The notes under the pieces were generated by a model that was not told the origin of the DNA, ran no database searches, and saw only the letters and a program-made list of their open reading frames with translations. DNA of 46,328 bases from Bacteroidales bacterium (GTDB taxonomy: Bacteria > Bacteroidota > Bacteroidia > Bacteroidales > Muribaculaceae), in the NCBI GenBank assembly GCA_030531495.1, contig JAUNNJ010000010.1:1-46328 (forward strand), given 5' to 3'. The stretch's first letter is position 1; each line of letters begins with the position of its first letter. Shown in pieces: positions 27,215-36,163 of the stretch. The position numbers and the translations under genes are program-made.

Positions 27215-27245
27215 CAAAGTTAATAAAAATCCTGATTTGATTCAA
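27215..27245 (-). promoter_or_regulatory. Promoter of rsgA
   Basis: Minus strand: TTG (27243-27245), 20-nt spacer, TAACTTTG (27215-27222), so the start would be just upstream of the ATG at 27206. Confidence 0.7.
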
Positions 27246-27356
27246 GGCAGGCATTATTTATTATGGCAAAATTATCACCTGAACTTTATATACAGAACTC
27301 ATAACTACAGAAAAAAGAAATCCTATAATTAATCAGCTAAAAAAGCACCTTATCTT

Positions 27357-27408
27357 GCGCGCGCGCGTGCGCAAGAAATTGCCGGATTTTCGCGCACGCG
27401 CACGCGCG
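27357..27408. repeat. Pair of alternating purine-pyrimidine GC tracts
   Basis: In this otherwise AT-rich 398-bp gap there are two alternating runs, 27357-27372 (CG with one GT) and 27391-27408 (CG and CA), separated by 18 bp. The first is flanked to form CTTGCGC...GCGCAAG (27354-27375). Ten bases of the second (27392-27401) can also pair with the first. These are the classic composition of Z-DNA-forming or cruciform DNA. Confidence 0.7.
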
Positions 27409-27528
27409 AGGATTTTATAAAAAATGATTTTATATGTAGTTGTCTATTATTCAATGTATTACAGTATGTGATTTTTACGAAAAAATTGGCATAAAACACT
27501 AATCGCTTGATAAATAATTTGTTAAAAA

Positions 27529-27560
27529 TTTGCGCATTTGGATGATGATTATTAAATTTG
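27529..27560 (+). promoter_or_regulatory. Promoter of the small winged-helix gene
   Basis: TTTG (27529-27532), 20-nt spacer, TAAATTTG (27553-27560), a near-consensus Bacteroidetes promoter. The leader would be about 40 nt. Confidence 0.8.
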
Positions 27561-27604
27561 CATCGTTTTTAGAACATATTTTATAACAAAATTAATTAAT
27601 TATT

Positions 27605-27808
27605 ATGAACGTAGAAACTATTGGATTGTGGGCTGGTGCAGTTTGGAACGCACTCAACGATGCAAACGGTTCTTTAACCGTTAAAGGTCTTAAGAAAGCC
27701 ACTAAGCTTAAGGAAAAGGAAGTATTTGCAGCTATTGGTTGGCTTGCTCGTGAAGGTAAAGTTAACACCAACGAAATTGAAAAAGACGTTGAAGTTACTC
27801 TTATCTAA
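27605..27808 (+). CDS. Small winged helix-turn-helix protein (PF10771-like)
   Basis: The 67-residue protein is a compact winged-helix: IGLWAGAVWNALNDANG, LTVKGLKKATKLKEKEVFAAIGWLAREGKV (recognition helix) and a C-terminal beta wing (VEVTLI). This small family (formerly DUF2582) is common in Bacteroidales; its regulon is not known. It stands alone with its own near-consensus promoter and a strong terminator, suggesting high expression as an abundant, possibly nucleoid-like protein; that last point is inference. Confidence 0.88.
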   Translation: MNVETIGLWAGAVWNALNDANGSLTVKGLKKATKLKEKEVFAAIGWLAREGKVNTNEIEKDVEVTLI

Positions 27809-27849
27809 TTGATTTTGAAACACATCTTTGTGTAAGATACTACTAATTA

Positions 27850-27880
27850 ATGGATAGCAAATTTGCTATCCATTTTTATT
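27850..27880 (+). terminator. Terminator of the winged-helix gene
   Basis: A perfect 12-bp palindromic arm pair (ATGGATAGCAAA / TTTGCTATCCAT, 27850-27873) is followed by TTTTTATTTTAT. Confidence 0.85.
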
Positions 27881-27962
27881 TTATCGCAGAATGTGAGTTT
27901 TTAGATTTAATATTTCATAAGGATGCAATAGGAATGCAACCTTAGGGCCTTAGTGATTTCTA

Positions 27963-28166
27963 CTATTTACGAAATTTCCTGCCAAGTGCATATAAAACGA
28001 GCCCAATAAATAGAAACACAAGAAAAACTAATCCCAGCAGTAGATATTGTCTTAATTCATTAGCATTCAGCAGATTCTTTATAGAGCCCAACGTACCTCC
28101 TACCATTACACAGATGCCAAATATCTGAAGTACGTATCCCCACAAATCTTTATTATCTTTAGTCAT
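27963..28166 (-). CDS. Small membrane protein with two helices
   Basis: This 67-residue protein has hydrophobic segments at about residues 11-28 (YVLQIFGICVMVGGTLG) and 41-61 (YLLLGLVFLVFLFIGLVLYA), and a basic C-terminal tail (GRKFRK). No family is recognised. It lies 35 bp downstream of the secreted-protein gene's start on the same strand order (after its stop), so it may be expressed separately. Function unknown. Confidence 0.6.
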   Translation of the reverse strand: MTKDNKDLWGYVLQIFGICVMVGGTLGSIKNLLNANELRQYLLLGLVFLVFLFIGLVLYALGRKFRK

Positions 28167-28201
28167 ATTCTCAAATATATTAGTGATTTTAAGATACGGA
28201 C

Positions 28202-29095
28202 TTAGAGCTTTCCACCCATTTTCAAAAATAATCCTAACACAGCGTAGAAATCTTTGATTTGAGCATCGGTAAACTTCTTAACATGGCTGAAACCTTCAGA
28301 GCCAATAAACACTACGCGTGACCAAGTGGCATGAGAAAGAGCATATATCATATCCTTGTCTGCAGCACCCAATTCATCATCAAGAGTTTCCCAATACATG
28401 CGAGGGCCGTCTTTGCCAGTTTTTGGCAATTCCAAAGGCGTAAAGAAATAATTGAAGCCATTCACTACAAATCTCACACTTTCAATTTGCAAAGGGTCGT
28501 CGGCGTAATACTGTGCATGGAAACGAAGTTTTTGAGGCATTCCATTCACAACATCAAAATAAAAGAACATATCGTTGTTGGTCAATTCCATGCTCACATC
28601 TTTTGGCATCACTCTATCTGGAGTCACCAAAAGTGTTTCCGACAATTCGCTAACAGATTCGCTAATTGGTTCATCAACCCAAACCAATGGCTGAGGCCCG
28701 TATTGTAATTCCTCTACTGTATATTCAATTGCCAATAAAGAATCGAGTTGAGCCCTAAGCAAAGCCTGACGAGCTTTTCTTTCCTCTTGCTCCTGTTCAA
28801 AATCAGGATTTTGTTCAGCCTTCTTTTTAAGATATTTAGCTATCCTCTCTTGCTTTTCTTTTTCTTCCTTTTGGCGTTTATTATCTGCTTTCTTGGCCTT
28901 CTTGTCGTCTTTCTGCTCATAATAATAGGTGGTGTTGTCAGTTGAATCCACAACAATCACAGCTGGTTTCTTATGAAGACGGCGAACAGGCATTTTAGAG
29001 CGCCAATCCTCATCATTATTATCTTGCGCTATAGCAGAAAAGGAGAATACAGAAACAATCAAAAAAAGTAATATGCGATAGAAATTAAGCATCAT
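28202..29095 (-). CDS. Secreted hypothetical protein with charged coiled-coil segment
   Basis: The 297-residue protein has a signal peptide (ending FSAIAQ near residue 24). A Lys/Glu-rich segment (about 60-115) is followed by a beta-rich C-terminal domain (NNDMFFYFDVVNGMPQKL, SVRFVVNGFNYFFTP). I do not recognise the family. A second ATG at 29092 could be used. It has a near-perfect promoter (29125-29156) and is expected in the periplasm or outer membrane. Its C-terminal half could be a carbohydrate- or protein-binding sandwich, but nothing shows this directly. Confidence 0.7.
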   Translation of the reverse strand: MMLNFYRILLFLIVSVFSFSAIAQDNNDEDWRSKMPVRRLHKKPAVIVVDSTDNTTYYYEQKDDKKAKKADNKRQKEEKEKQERIAKYLKKKAEQNPDFEQEQEERKARQALLRAQLDSLLAIEYTVEELQYGPQPLVWVDEPISESVSELSETLLVTPDRVMPKDVSMELTNNDMFFYFDVVNGMPQKLRFHAQYYADDPLQIESVRFVVNGFNYFFTPLELPKTGKDGPRMYWETLDDELGAADKDMIYALSHATWSRVVFIGSEGFSHVKKFTDAQIKDFYAVLGLFLKMGGKL

Positions 29096-29124
29096 CTTAA
29101 AAATAATAAGTGTTTTTATTTATG

Positions 29125-29156
29125 CAAAATTAGTGATTTTCATAAACATACGCAAA
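29125..29156 (-). promoter_or_regulatory. Promoter of the secreted hypothetical gene
   Basis: Minus strand: TTTG (29153-29156), 20-nt spacer, TAATTTTG (29125-29132). Confidence 0.8.
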
Positions 29157-29194
29157 TCAGTGCACATACATAAACAATAATTATAAATAATACA

Positions 29195-29226
29195 TTTGTA
29201 TATTATGCCATCAAAGCGTAACTTTG
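29195..29226 (+). promoter_or_regulatory. Promoter of purT
   Basis: TTTG (29195-29198), 20-nt spacer, TAACTTTG (29219-29226). It overlaps a possible upstream start at 29224 and thus supports the ATG at 29257. Confidence 0.8.
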
Positions 29227-29256
29227 TACAACGAAACAAATATACTCTATACAATC

Positions 29257-30450
29257 ATGACTAAAATTGGATCATTCGGCACAGAGATTGGCAAGAAAGC
29301 AATGCTTCTTGGCAGTGGCGAACTCGGTAAAGAAGTGGCGATTGAACTCGTGCGCTTAGGTGTTGAAGTTGTGGCATGCGACCGTTATTCCGGTGCTCCA
29401 GCCATGCAAGTGGCGCAAAGCAGTAAATCATTCAGCATGCTTGATGGCGAAGCATTGCGCACAGCCATCAAAGAAGAGCAACCCGACCACATTATCCCAG
29501 AAGTGGAAGCAATTGCCACCCCTACCCTTGTGGAACTTGAAAAAGAAGGCTATAATGTAACTCCTACAGCCAACGCAGCTCTTCTCACAATGAATCGTGA
29601 AGGCATTCGTCGCTTGGCTGCCGAAACACTTGGTGTGCCTACATCTCCTTATCGTTTCGCTTCTACAGAAGAAGAATTCAAGGAGGCAATCAAAGAAGTA
29701 GGTATCCCTTGCGTAGTAAAGCCAATCATGAGTTCTTCTGGTCACGGCCAGAGCGTTGTCAAGACTGAAGCCGACATCGATCGCGCCTGGCACATTTCAC
29801 AAGAAGGTGGTCGTACTGGTGCTGGCCGAGTAATTGTAGAGGGATTTGTGGATTTTGATTACGAAATCACCCTGCTTACCGTTCGCAATGTGGCAGGCAC
29901 ACAGTTCTGCGAACCTGTAGGGCATATCCAACAAGATGGTGACTACCGCTACTCTTGGCAACCACAAGCCATGGCACCTGTAGCTATTGCGAAGGCCCAA
30001 GACATTGCAAAGAAAGTGACCGATGCACTTGGCGGATATGGTATTTTTGGTGTTGAGATGTTTATCAAAGGTGAAGACGTCATCTTCAGCGAAGTGTCAC
30101 CTCGTCCACACGACACAGGCATGGTGACCATGATATCTCAAAACTTGAGCGAATTCGCTCTTCACGCTCGCGCATTAATGGGATTGCCTATTCCTGCCAT
30201 TCGTTTCTATGGTCCTTCTGCAAGCAAGGCCATCGTGGTGGAAGGCGACAGTAATCGTGTGGAATTTGAGAATGTGGACAAGGCACTTGAAGAATGCGGT
30301 GTGGACATCAGAATCTTTGGCAAACCAGAAGTGAAAGGACATCGACGCATGGGTGTAATCCTCGCGACAGCCGACAGTGTGGAAGAGGCAATCGCTAAAT
30401 GCGACAGAGCATATTCAAAACTTAAAATCAATGTTCTCCCTGCAAAATAA
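29257..30450 (+). CDS. purT: Formate-dependent phosphoribosylglycinamide formyltransferase
   Basis: This roughly 397-residue ATP-grasp enzyme makes formyl-GAR from GAR, formate and ATP in purine synthesis. The N-terminal segment [17 protein letters not shown] binds GAR. Central ATP-grasp residues include [14 protein letters not shown] (near 155) and [13 protein letters not shown] (near 190); metal-binding [21 protein letters not shown] residues are near 270. The start at 29257 ([12 protein letters not shown]) follows the promoter; the earlier in-frame start at 29224 lies in the -7 box. Confidence 0.96.
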   Translation: MTKIGSFGTEIGKKAMLLGSGELGKEVAIELVRLGVEVVACDRYSGAPAMQVAQSSKSFSMLDGEALRTAIKEEQPDHIIPEVEAIATPTLVELEKEGYNVTPTANAALLTMNREGIRRLAAETLGVPTSPYRFASTEEEFKEAIKEVGIPCVVKPIMSSSGHGQSVVKTEADIDRAWHISQEGGRTGAGRVIVEGFVDFDYEITLLTVRNVAGTQFCEPVGHIQQDGDYRYSWQPQAMAPVAIAKAQDIAKKVTDALGGYGIFGVEMFIKGEDVIFSEVSPRPHDTGMVTMISQNLSEFALHARALMGLPIPAIRFYGPSASKAIVVEGDSNRVEFENVDKALEECGVDIRIFGKPEVKGHRRMGVILATADSVEEAIAKCDRAYSKLKINVLPAK

Positions 30451-30472
30451 AAGATAATCATACATTTATATC

Positions 30473-30512
30473 ACAACGATGGGCTGAAGTGTTATGCTTC
30501 AGCCCTCGTTGT
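30473..30512. repeat. Long inverted repeat between purT and the TlpA-like gene
   Basis: ACAACGA-T-GGGCTGAAG pairs with CTTCAGCCC-TCGTTGT, a 16-bp stem with one bulged T and a 7-nt loop. No T tract follows on either strand. It lies in the tail-to-tail gap of purT and the thioredoxin gene, so it likely serves as a bidirectional stop or mRNA-end stabiliser. Confidence 0.7.
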
Positions 30513-30538
30513 GTAGTGTAATATTACCTTACCTGATT

Positions 30539-31525
30539 TTACTTTGCCATACAGGCATCTACCATCTCTGCAAGTTTCTTTCCTTGCAAGCCACGTGAAA
30601 TAATACGACCTTCTGGATCAAAAATAATGATATGAGGAATGCCCATAATACCGTATTTTTGTGTGGGTTCTGTAAGGTTCTTGTTGCCCACAATCACAGG
30701 CCAAGGCATTTTTAATTGTTGGATAGCCTTGTGGGTATCTGCTGGAGCATCCCATACGGCAACCCCGAGGAAATTCATGCCCTTGCCGTTATACTTTTCA
30801 TAGAGCGTCTTAATATTTGGAATTTCACGACGACATGGTCCACACCAGCTTGCCCAAAAATCGACAAGTGTGTAAGTACCCTTACCAACGTAGTCGCTCA
30901 ATTTCACAGTGCTTCCATCCTCTCTGGTAACTGTGAAATCGGTAAACATCTGTCCTTCGGCAGTCACCGCCTGTGCTTTCACATTTGCAATGGCACTCTT
31001 CACACGCTTCTGTTCCATGTATGAAGACGGCACATTGGCAAGTTCTGCTTCAAGTTGAGGCAATGTGAGAGGCTTACACATCAAATAATTATAGAAAGCC
31101 CATGGCCCCACACCATTGTTTTTATTTTCTTCAAAAGCCTTATAATAGAAAACAGCAGCCTCTTCCTCAGTCTGTACATTTTCCATCTTTTTATCTAAGT
31201 CGTTAAGATAGTCATTGAGTGGAGCACCTGAAGCAATTTTAGTAGACCAATCTACTGCGATTTCACCATCTTCAACAATCATGCCACAACGCTTACCGTC
31301 AATAATCAAACGAGCAAAATATGAATCTTCAATCTTACCCTTAATCACACAGCGCTTACCATGTACAGTGCCTGTGGCTACAGTATCGCCAGAGTCATAA
31401 CTTGTAAGATAAGCAGTAGCATTATTTAACGACACATCGGGAAAACCGATTGTAATTTTGTAGCCGCCCGCATACGCAAAAACTGAAAGCGTAGAGGCCA
31501 AAACCGAAACGAGAATCTTTTTCAT
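30539..31525 (-). CDS. TlpA-like thiol-disulfide oxidoreductase with N-terminal DUF4369-like domain
   Basis: The 328-residue protein has a signal peptide (residues 1-19, AYAGG), a beta-rich N-terminal DUF4369-type domain (20-100), a helical linker (100-190) and a C-terminal thioredoxin fold. The redox motif is WCGPC at 227-231 (C228, C231) in VDFWASWCGPCRREIPN, with the cis-Pro segment GIMGIPHIIIFD near 292. It should reduce or shuffle disulfides in the periplasm; Bacteroidales carry many paralogues. The substrate is unknown. Confidence 0.92.
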   Translation of the reverse strand: MKKILVSVLASTLSVFAYAGGYKITIGFPDVSLNNATAYLTSYDSGDTVATGTVHGKRCVIKGKIEDSYFARLIIDGKRCGMIVEDGEIAVDWSTKIASGAPLNDYLNDLDKKMENVQTEEEAAVFYYKAFEENKNNGVGPWAFYNYLMCKPLTLPQLEAELANVPSSYMEQKRVKSAIANVKAQAVTAEGQMFTDFTVTREDGSTVKLSDYVGKGTYTLVDFWASWCGPCRREIPNIKTLYEKYNGKGMNFLGVAVWDAPADTHKAIQQLKMPWPVIVGNKNLTEPTQKYGIMGIPHIIIFDPEGRIISRGLQGKKLAEMVDACMAK

Positions 31526-31538
31526 ATAGTAAGTATTT

Positions 31539-32999
31539 TTAATTATTTTCTTCTTTTGAGACTATTTGTTCGCCATTATGGTTTAAAACAAACCAAATTA
31601 AAGTCGCGACAGCAGCCACGGCTCCTGCAATCATCCCCACCGCATAATCAAGTTGCAATCCTTCTGGCGCAATAATAATATAAGAGGTGCAGATAAATGT
31701 CATAAACACTGCTGGAGCAAAAGTGATCCAATATAGTTTCTTGTTCTTTTTAAGATACACAGAAATAGCCCACAGAGTAATCGTTGCCACCAATTGATTG
31801 GTCCAAGAGAGGTATCTCCAGAGTTTACCAAATCCATTAGCATCGGTCAAACTCCACACGAGCAAAGCTATTGTGAGCACAAAAACAGGCACAGCCAGCA
31901 CGAATCGCTTCAACAAAGGCTTTTGTTCATATTTGAAAAAGTCAGCCAAAATGAGACGGGCACAGCGTAAGGAAGTGTCACCGGTAGAAATAGGTGCAAC
32001 GATAATACCTATCACAGCTAAAACACCTCCAAAAGTGCCAAGCCAACTATTACAAATAATATTGGCCACAGCGGCACCGGTATATGCGTTACCAGTATCG
32101 GGATTCATCACGCCATGTTCGTGAAAAAAGACTGTGGCTGCAGCAGCCCAAACGAGCGTAACAGCACCTTCGGTAAGCATCGCTCCATAAAAGCAGTGGC
32201 GCGCAACACGCTCTGAGGTGACACAGCGTGCCATTAGTGTGCTCTGAGTGGAGTGAAAACCAGAAATGGCACCACAAGCAATGGTGATAAACATCAGGGG
32301 TAGAATCGGAGCTGATTCCCATTCCTTATTAATAAACGAGCCAGATGACCACAACTCGGGCAACTCGGGCTGAATTATCAAGATGTATAACATCACACTG
32401 ATAGCCATAAACAGCATACAGAAGCCAAACACTGGATATATTTTTCCTATAATCTTATTGACCGGACAAACAGTGGCCAAAACATAATAACAGAAAATAA
32501 TGCCAATCCACACAAAGGCATCCATTCCCCACTGTCCTGTCATCTTTGCCAACAGTTCGGAAGGCCCACTCGTGAAAGTTGCCCCCACAAGTATCAAGAG
32601 CGCCATAAGGATGACAAGCATCACTTTCCCAACTTTCTTCCCGAGTTGCTCATCGATTATTTCAGTAATCGACGCGCCACCCTTGCGGATGCTTATCATA
32701 GCCGACAAATAATCATGAACTCCACCAGCAAAAATTGACCCCAACACAATCCACAAATAAGAGGCAGTACCAAATTTGGCGCCCATTATGGCACCAAAAA
32801 TCGGACCGAGGCCTGCGATATTCAAGAATTGGATGAGATACACCTTCCATGCAGGCATCGGCACGAAGTCGACGCCATCAGTCTGGGCGTATGCCGGAGT
32901 AGGACGATCAGTTTGCACCCCAAATACATGGCTCACAAACCGGCCGTAGAAAACGTAACCTAAAATTAATAACAGAAGTGCTGATACGAATGAAATCAT
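31539..32999 (-). CDS. CstA-family carbon starvation permease
   Basis: This 486-residue inner-membrane protein has about 13-14 hydrophobic segments and CstA family motifs: GLGPIFGAIMGAKFG near 70, GGVHDYLSAMISIRKGG near 93, and GFHSTQSTLMARC near 255. CstA-type carriers import peptides or pyruvate; which one applies here cannot be told. Length is shorter than E. coli CstA (about 700), as is common for Bacteroidetes members. Thirteen bp separate its stop from the TlpA-like gene start, so cotranscription is likely. Confidence 0.9.
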   Translation of the reverse strand: MISFVSALLLLILGYVFYGRFVSHVFGVQTDRPTPAYAQTDGVDFVPMPAWKVYLIQFLNIAGLGPIFGAIMGAKFGTASYLWIVLGSIFAGGVHDYLSAMISIRKGGASITEIIDEQLGKKVGKVMLVILMALLILVGATFTSGPSELLAKMTGQWGMDAFVWIGIIFCYYVLATVCPVNKIIGKIYPVFGFCMLFMAISVMLYILIIQPELPELWSSGSFINKEWESAPILPLMFITIACGAISGFHSTQSTLMARCVTSERVARHCFYGAMLTEGAVTLVWAAAATVFFHEHGVMNPDTGNAYTGAAVANIICNSWLGTFGGVLAVIGIIVAPISTGDTSLRCARLILADFFKYEQKPLLKRFVLAVPVFVLTIALLVWSLTDANGFGKLWRYLSWTNQLVATITLWAISVYLKKNKKLYWITFAPAVFMTFICTSYIIIAPEGLQLDYAVGMIAGAVAAVATLIWFVLNHNGEQIVSKEENN

Positions 33000-33081
33000 A
33001 TTAGTCTAATTATTGTCCAATTTGACTACGAAGTTACAAATAATTTCCAATATGCCCAAAACAACACTAATTTATAATAAA

Positions 33082-33111
33082 TAGGCCCAAAACCTATGGG
33101 TTTCAGGCCTA
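33082..33111 (-). terminator. Hairpin after the GH3/serine hydrolase gene
   Basis: TAGGCC (33082-33087) pairs with GGCCTA (33106-33111), with an inner AAACC/GGTTT stem. On the minus strand it is followed by TTTATTATAAATT. It is a moderately strong intrinsic terminator. Confidence 0.65.
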
Positions 33112-33134
33112 CTACATTTTTATGATTTCAGTAA

Positions 33135-36100
33135 TTACTTTTCAATAGATTTGTAGAGAATTGACTGAATGTTGGTGCGAGCACTTACACGTCCGAAATT
33201 AGGATTGCTACGTGTAGGCGAAACACGGTTGCACAAGAAGATATAAATCATATCAGTCTTTGGGTCAACCCAATAGCAAGTGCCAGTGAAGCCGGTGTGA
33301 CCAACAGTTTCTGGACTTGCTTCTTCACAAGTCGACGACCAGTCAGGATTATCAAGACGAGGTTTGTCGAAACCTAAACCACGATGAGAATTAGGACTCT
33401 TTGAAGTGAGGAATGTCTCCACTGTAGACTGTTTTAAATAGCGGTCACCACCGTATTCACCACCGTTGAGCCACATTTGGAAAATCTTGCAAAGGTCGTT
33501 GGCATTTGAGAACAAGCCCGCATTACCTTGAACACCACCAGAGAAAGCGGCAAGTTCATCATGGACATATCCATGGATGTGTTGACGACGCAAATAAGTG
33601 TCCTTTTCGGTGTAGGCAATTTGATATTGAGGGAACTTTTCAAGTGGACGATACATGGTGTGGAAAGCCCCTAGAGGCAAGAATATATTACCTTGAACAA
33701 ATGTGTTGAGCGGTTGTTTTGTGATGTTTTCAACAGCATTGGCCAACAAGCAGAAATTCAAGCAGCTATAGAGATATTTCTTTTCACCTAACTTCGAAGT
33801 ATAGATGCGCGCCATAATTGAATCATAAGTAGCTTTACTACCCCACAATCCTTCAGCGATTGGCAAATTGAACTCGTCGGTCTTTACACGAGAAAGGATA
33901 TCAGTACGGAGTTTCGCCTTCTTGTTGCCGTAGGCATCCTTCATAACCCAAATGGTGTTGTACTCATCAGGAGTTGAAGTTATAAGTTTGCCACTATATG
34001 TTTTAGGGTCAAACATCATATACCACATATTGAGCGATGCTGGCATACCTGTTTCGTGATAAAGAAGATCGCGGAAAGTTATATCCTTTTTATCGTCAAT
34101 TTTCAAACCAGGAATAAAATCACTTGCGGGTTGATCGAGTTGGAATTTACCATCATCATACACCTTCATCACACCACTGAGTGTGCCAGAAGCCTTCGAT
34201 ACCGAAGCCAAGCCATAAAGAGTGTTATCTGTAACAGGAATACCTGTGCCGTAAGCAATCTGTCCATAGGAGCGCTTGCAAACCACTTTACCATGACGTG
34301 CTACCACCACCTGACACCCAGGGAACGCTTTTTGTTGAACACCATAATTGCAAACAGAATCAATCTTCGCCAACAAGTTGCTTTTGAATCCCACTTCTTC
34401 AGGAATGGTATAACCAAGGCGACATGCATCGTAAGTGACACCAGTTCCAGCCTTCAAAATTCCATTACCAGTGTTCATGTCAACAGGAAGGACACCCTTT
34501 GCAGCATTACCGCCAAAGATAGTTTGAGCCAAATAGTCTTCATCAGTAATGGTGGTTCCAAATGTAATCAACGACGCATCAACTTCGCTATTACCAACCA
34601 ATGAACCCACAATGTCGAGCTTTTCAGGGTGGCACATTGCAGCAACCACCACATCGCCCTTCGCTCTTGCTAAAAGCTTAGCAGCATTTAAATAACGTTC
34701 ATCATTGTTTGCAACGCAAATGATGACCGTGTTATATCCCTCACGGATGATTCTTTGCTGAAGAGCTTCAACAGTTCCAGCATAATTATAATCAATCACA
34801 GTGACGTCGGCATAATCATTGCAACGGCGAGCAAACATAGATTTCTCTCCATTTTCATTGCCCATCACCACTACAGCAATCTTACGACTATCCAACTTCT
34901 TCAAAGGAAGAAGATTGTTAGCCGACTTCACTACTGTGACAGTGGCAGCAGAGAGCTTACGTTGAAGCACACTCGATTCTGGAGAGTTGATGTCACTCAC
35001 AATATTGTTGAGGTCAATTACAGGCTTTTTTTCCAATCCAAGAGCATATTTAAAACGAAGAACCTTCTTCACTCTTGCATCAATATCTTTTTGCTTGATT
35101 TTACCAGACGCAACAGCTTGTTTGATGGCTTCAATTTCTGGTCCAACTTCATTTGGCATCAAGAGAATATCGTTGCCTGCAAGGAAAGCGTTAACGCAAA
35201 CAGAACCTTCCACAGCTTTTGCGCCTTCCATTCCAAGAGCATCGGTGAAAATAAGTCCATTGAATTGCATCTTTTTCTGAAGAAGGTCGGTGACATAAGC
35301 CTTCGACATTGTGCCAGGAACTCTGCGCTTTTCAATAGCAGGAATATAAAGGTGTGCAGTAAGACAGCCACCCAAACCAGCGTCGATATATTGCTTAAAT
35401 GGTGCAAAATCATACTGTTTCAGCTCTTGCATTGATTTGTCGACAGTTGGCAATTCAAGGTGAGAATCAGCAGTTGTGCTACCATGACCTGGGAAATGCT
35501 TCATTACAGAAAGCACACCGCCATCTTCCATACCACGCGCGAAAGCCACCCCATGATTTCCAACCAAAGTAGGGTTAGAGCCATAGGCACGTGTACCCAA
35601 TACAGTCTTTGGACGGTCGATAACATCGAGCACAGGTGCGAAATTCACATGCACACCCATACGCTTACATTCACGAGCCACTTCACGACCATATTCATAG
35701 AAGAATTGGTCGTCGCTGATAGAGCCGAGAAACAAGTTGCGCGGGAACTTCGGCGCATCCTCCAGACGCATAGAAAGCCCCCATTCTGCGTCAAGCGTAA
35801 TCATCAGAGGCACTTTTGCCAACGATTGTGCATAGTTGGTCAACTTTGCCTGAGTGCGGATGTCGTTCTCGTTGTAAATTAGTCCACCAATCTTGTACTG
35901 TGCCACATACTTATTGACCAATGCCTCCGCTCCTGCACTACGTGGATTAACAGCCATTACAATCAGCTGTGCAATTCGCTCGTCAGGAGAAAGAGTATTG
36001 AATGTGGTGTTCACCCAAGTCTCCATAGCCTTTTTATCAACCTTGTTGAAAATAGAAGGCTGACGCTTGGCTCCCATAGATGCTGAAGCGACAATTAAAA

Positions 36101-36137
36101 CCGCCACTGCAATCAATAAAACTTTCTTGAGATTCAT
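33135..36137 (-). CDS. GH3 beta-N-acetylhexosaminidase-like protein fused to a beta-lactamase-type serine hydrolase
   Basis: This 1000-residue protein has a signal peptide (about 1-22). A GH3 N-terminal barrel (about 30-365) has KHFPGHG at 213-219, and D299 in FTDALGM as the likely nucleophile. A GH3 C-terminal-like domain (390-570) follows. The C-terminal serine hydrolase domain (590-1000) has the SxxK motif S645-V-S-K648, YSCLN in place of YxN, and HTGFTG as the third motif. Family knowledge suggests cell-wall (N-acetylglucosamine/muropeptide) processing in the periplasm. The start follows the nucleotidase gene by 26 bp, indicating an operon. Confidence 0.9.
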   Translation of the reverse strand: MNLKKVLLIAVAVLIVASASMGAKRQPSIFNKVDKKAMETWVNTTFNTLSPDERIAQLIVMAVNPRSAGAEALVNKYVAQYKIGGLIYNENDIRTQAKLTNYAQSLAKVPLMITLDAEWGLSMRLEDAPKFPRNLFLGSISDDQFFYEYGREVARECKRMGVHVNFAPVLDVIDRPKTVLGTRAYGSNPTLVGNHGVAFARGMEDGGVLSVMKHFPGHGSTTADSHLELPTVDKSMQELKQYDFAPFKQYIDAGLGGCLTAHLYIPAIEKRRVPGTMSKAYVTDLLQKKMQFNGLIFTDALGMEGAKAVEGSVCVNAFLAGNDILLMPNEVGPEIEAIKQAVASGKIKQKDIDARVKKVLRFKYALGLEKKPVIDLNNIVSDINSPESSVLQRKLSAATVTVVKSANNLLPLKKLDSRKIAVVVMGNENGEKSMFARRCNDYADVTVIDYNYAGTVEALQQRIIREGYNTVIICVANNDERYLNAAKLLARAKGDVVVAAMCHPEKLDIVGSLVGNSEVDASLITFGTTITDEDYLAQTIFGGNAAKGVLPVDMNTGNGILKAGTGVTYDACRLGYTIPEEVGFKSNLLAKIDSVCNYGVQQKAFPGCQVVVARHGKVVCKRSYGQIAYGTGIPVTDNTLYGLASVSKASGTLSGVMKVYDDGKFQLDQPASDFIPGLKIDDKKDITFRDLLYHETGMPASLNMWYMMFDPKTYSGKLITSTPDEYNTIWVMKDAYGNKKAKLRTDILSRVKTDEFNLPIAEGLWGSKATYDSIMARIYTSKLGEKKYLYSCLNFCLLANAVENITKQPLNTFVQGNIFLPLGAFHTMYRPLEKFPQYQIAYTEKDTYLRRQHIHGYVHDELAAFSGGVQGNAGLFSNANDLCKIFQMWLNGGEYGGDRYLKQSTVETFLTSKSPNSHRGLGFDKPRLDNPDWSSTCEEASPETVGHTGFTGTCYWVDPKTDMIYIFLCNRVSPTRSNPNFGRVSARTNIQSILYKSIEK

Positions 36138-36163
36138 TATGAAATATTATTAATCATCCAGTT

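Noticed and set aside
34755-35435. 226-codon plus-strand ORF
   Set aside because: Antisense shadow of the GH3 gene.
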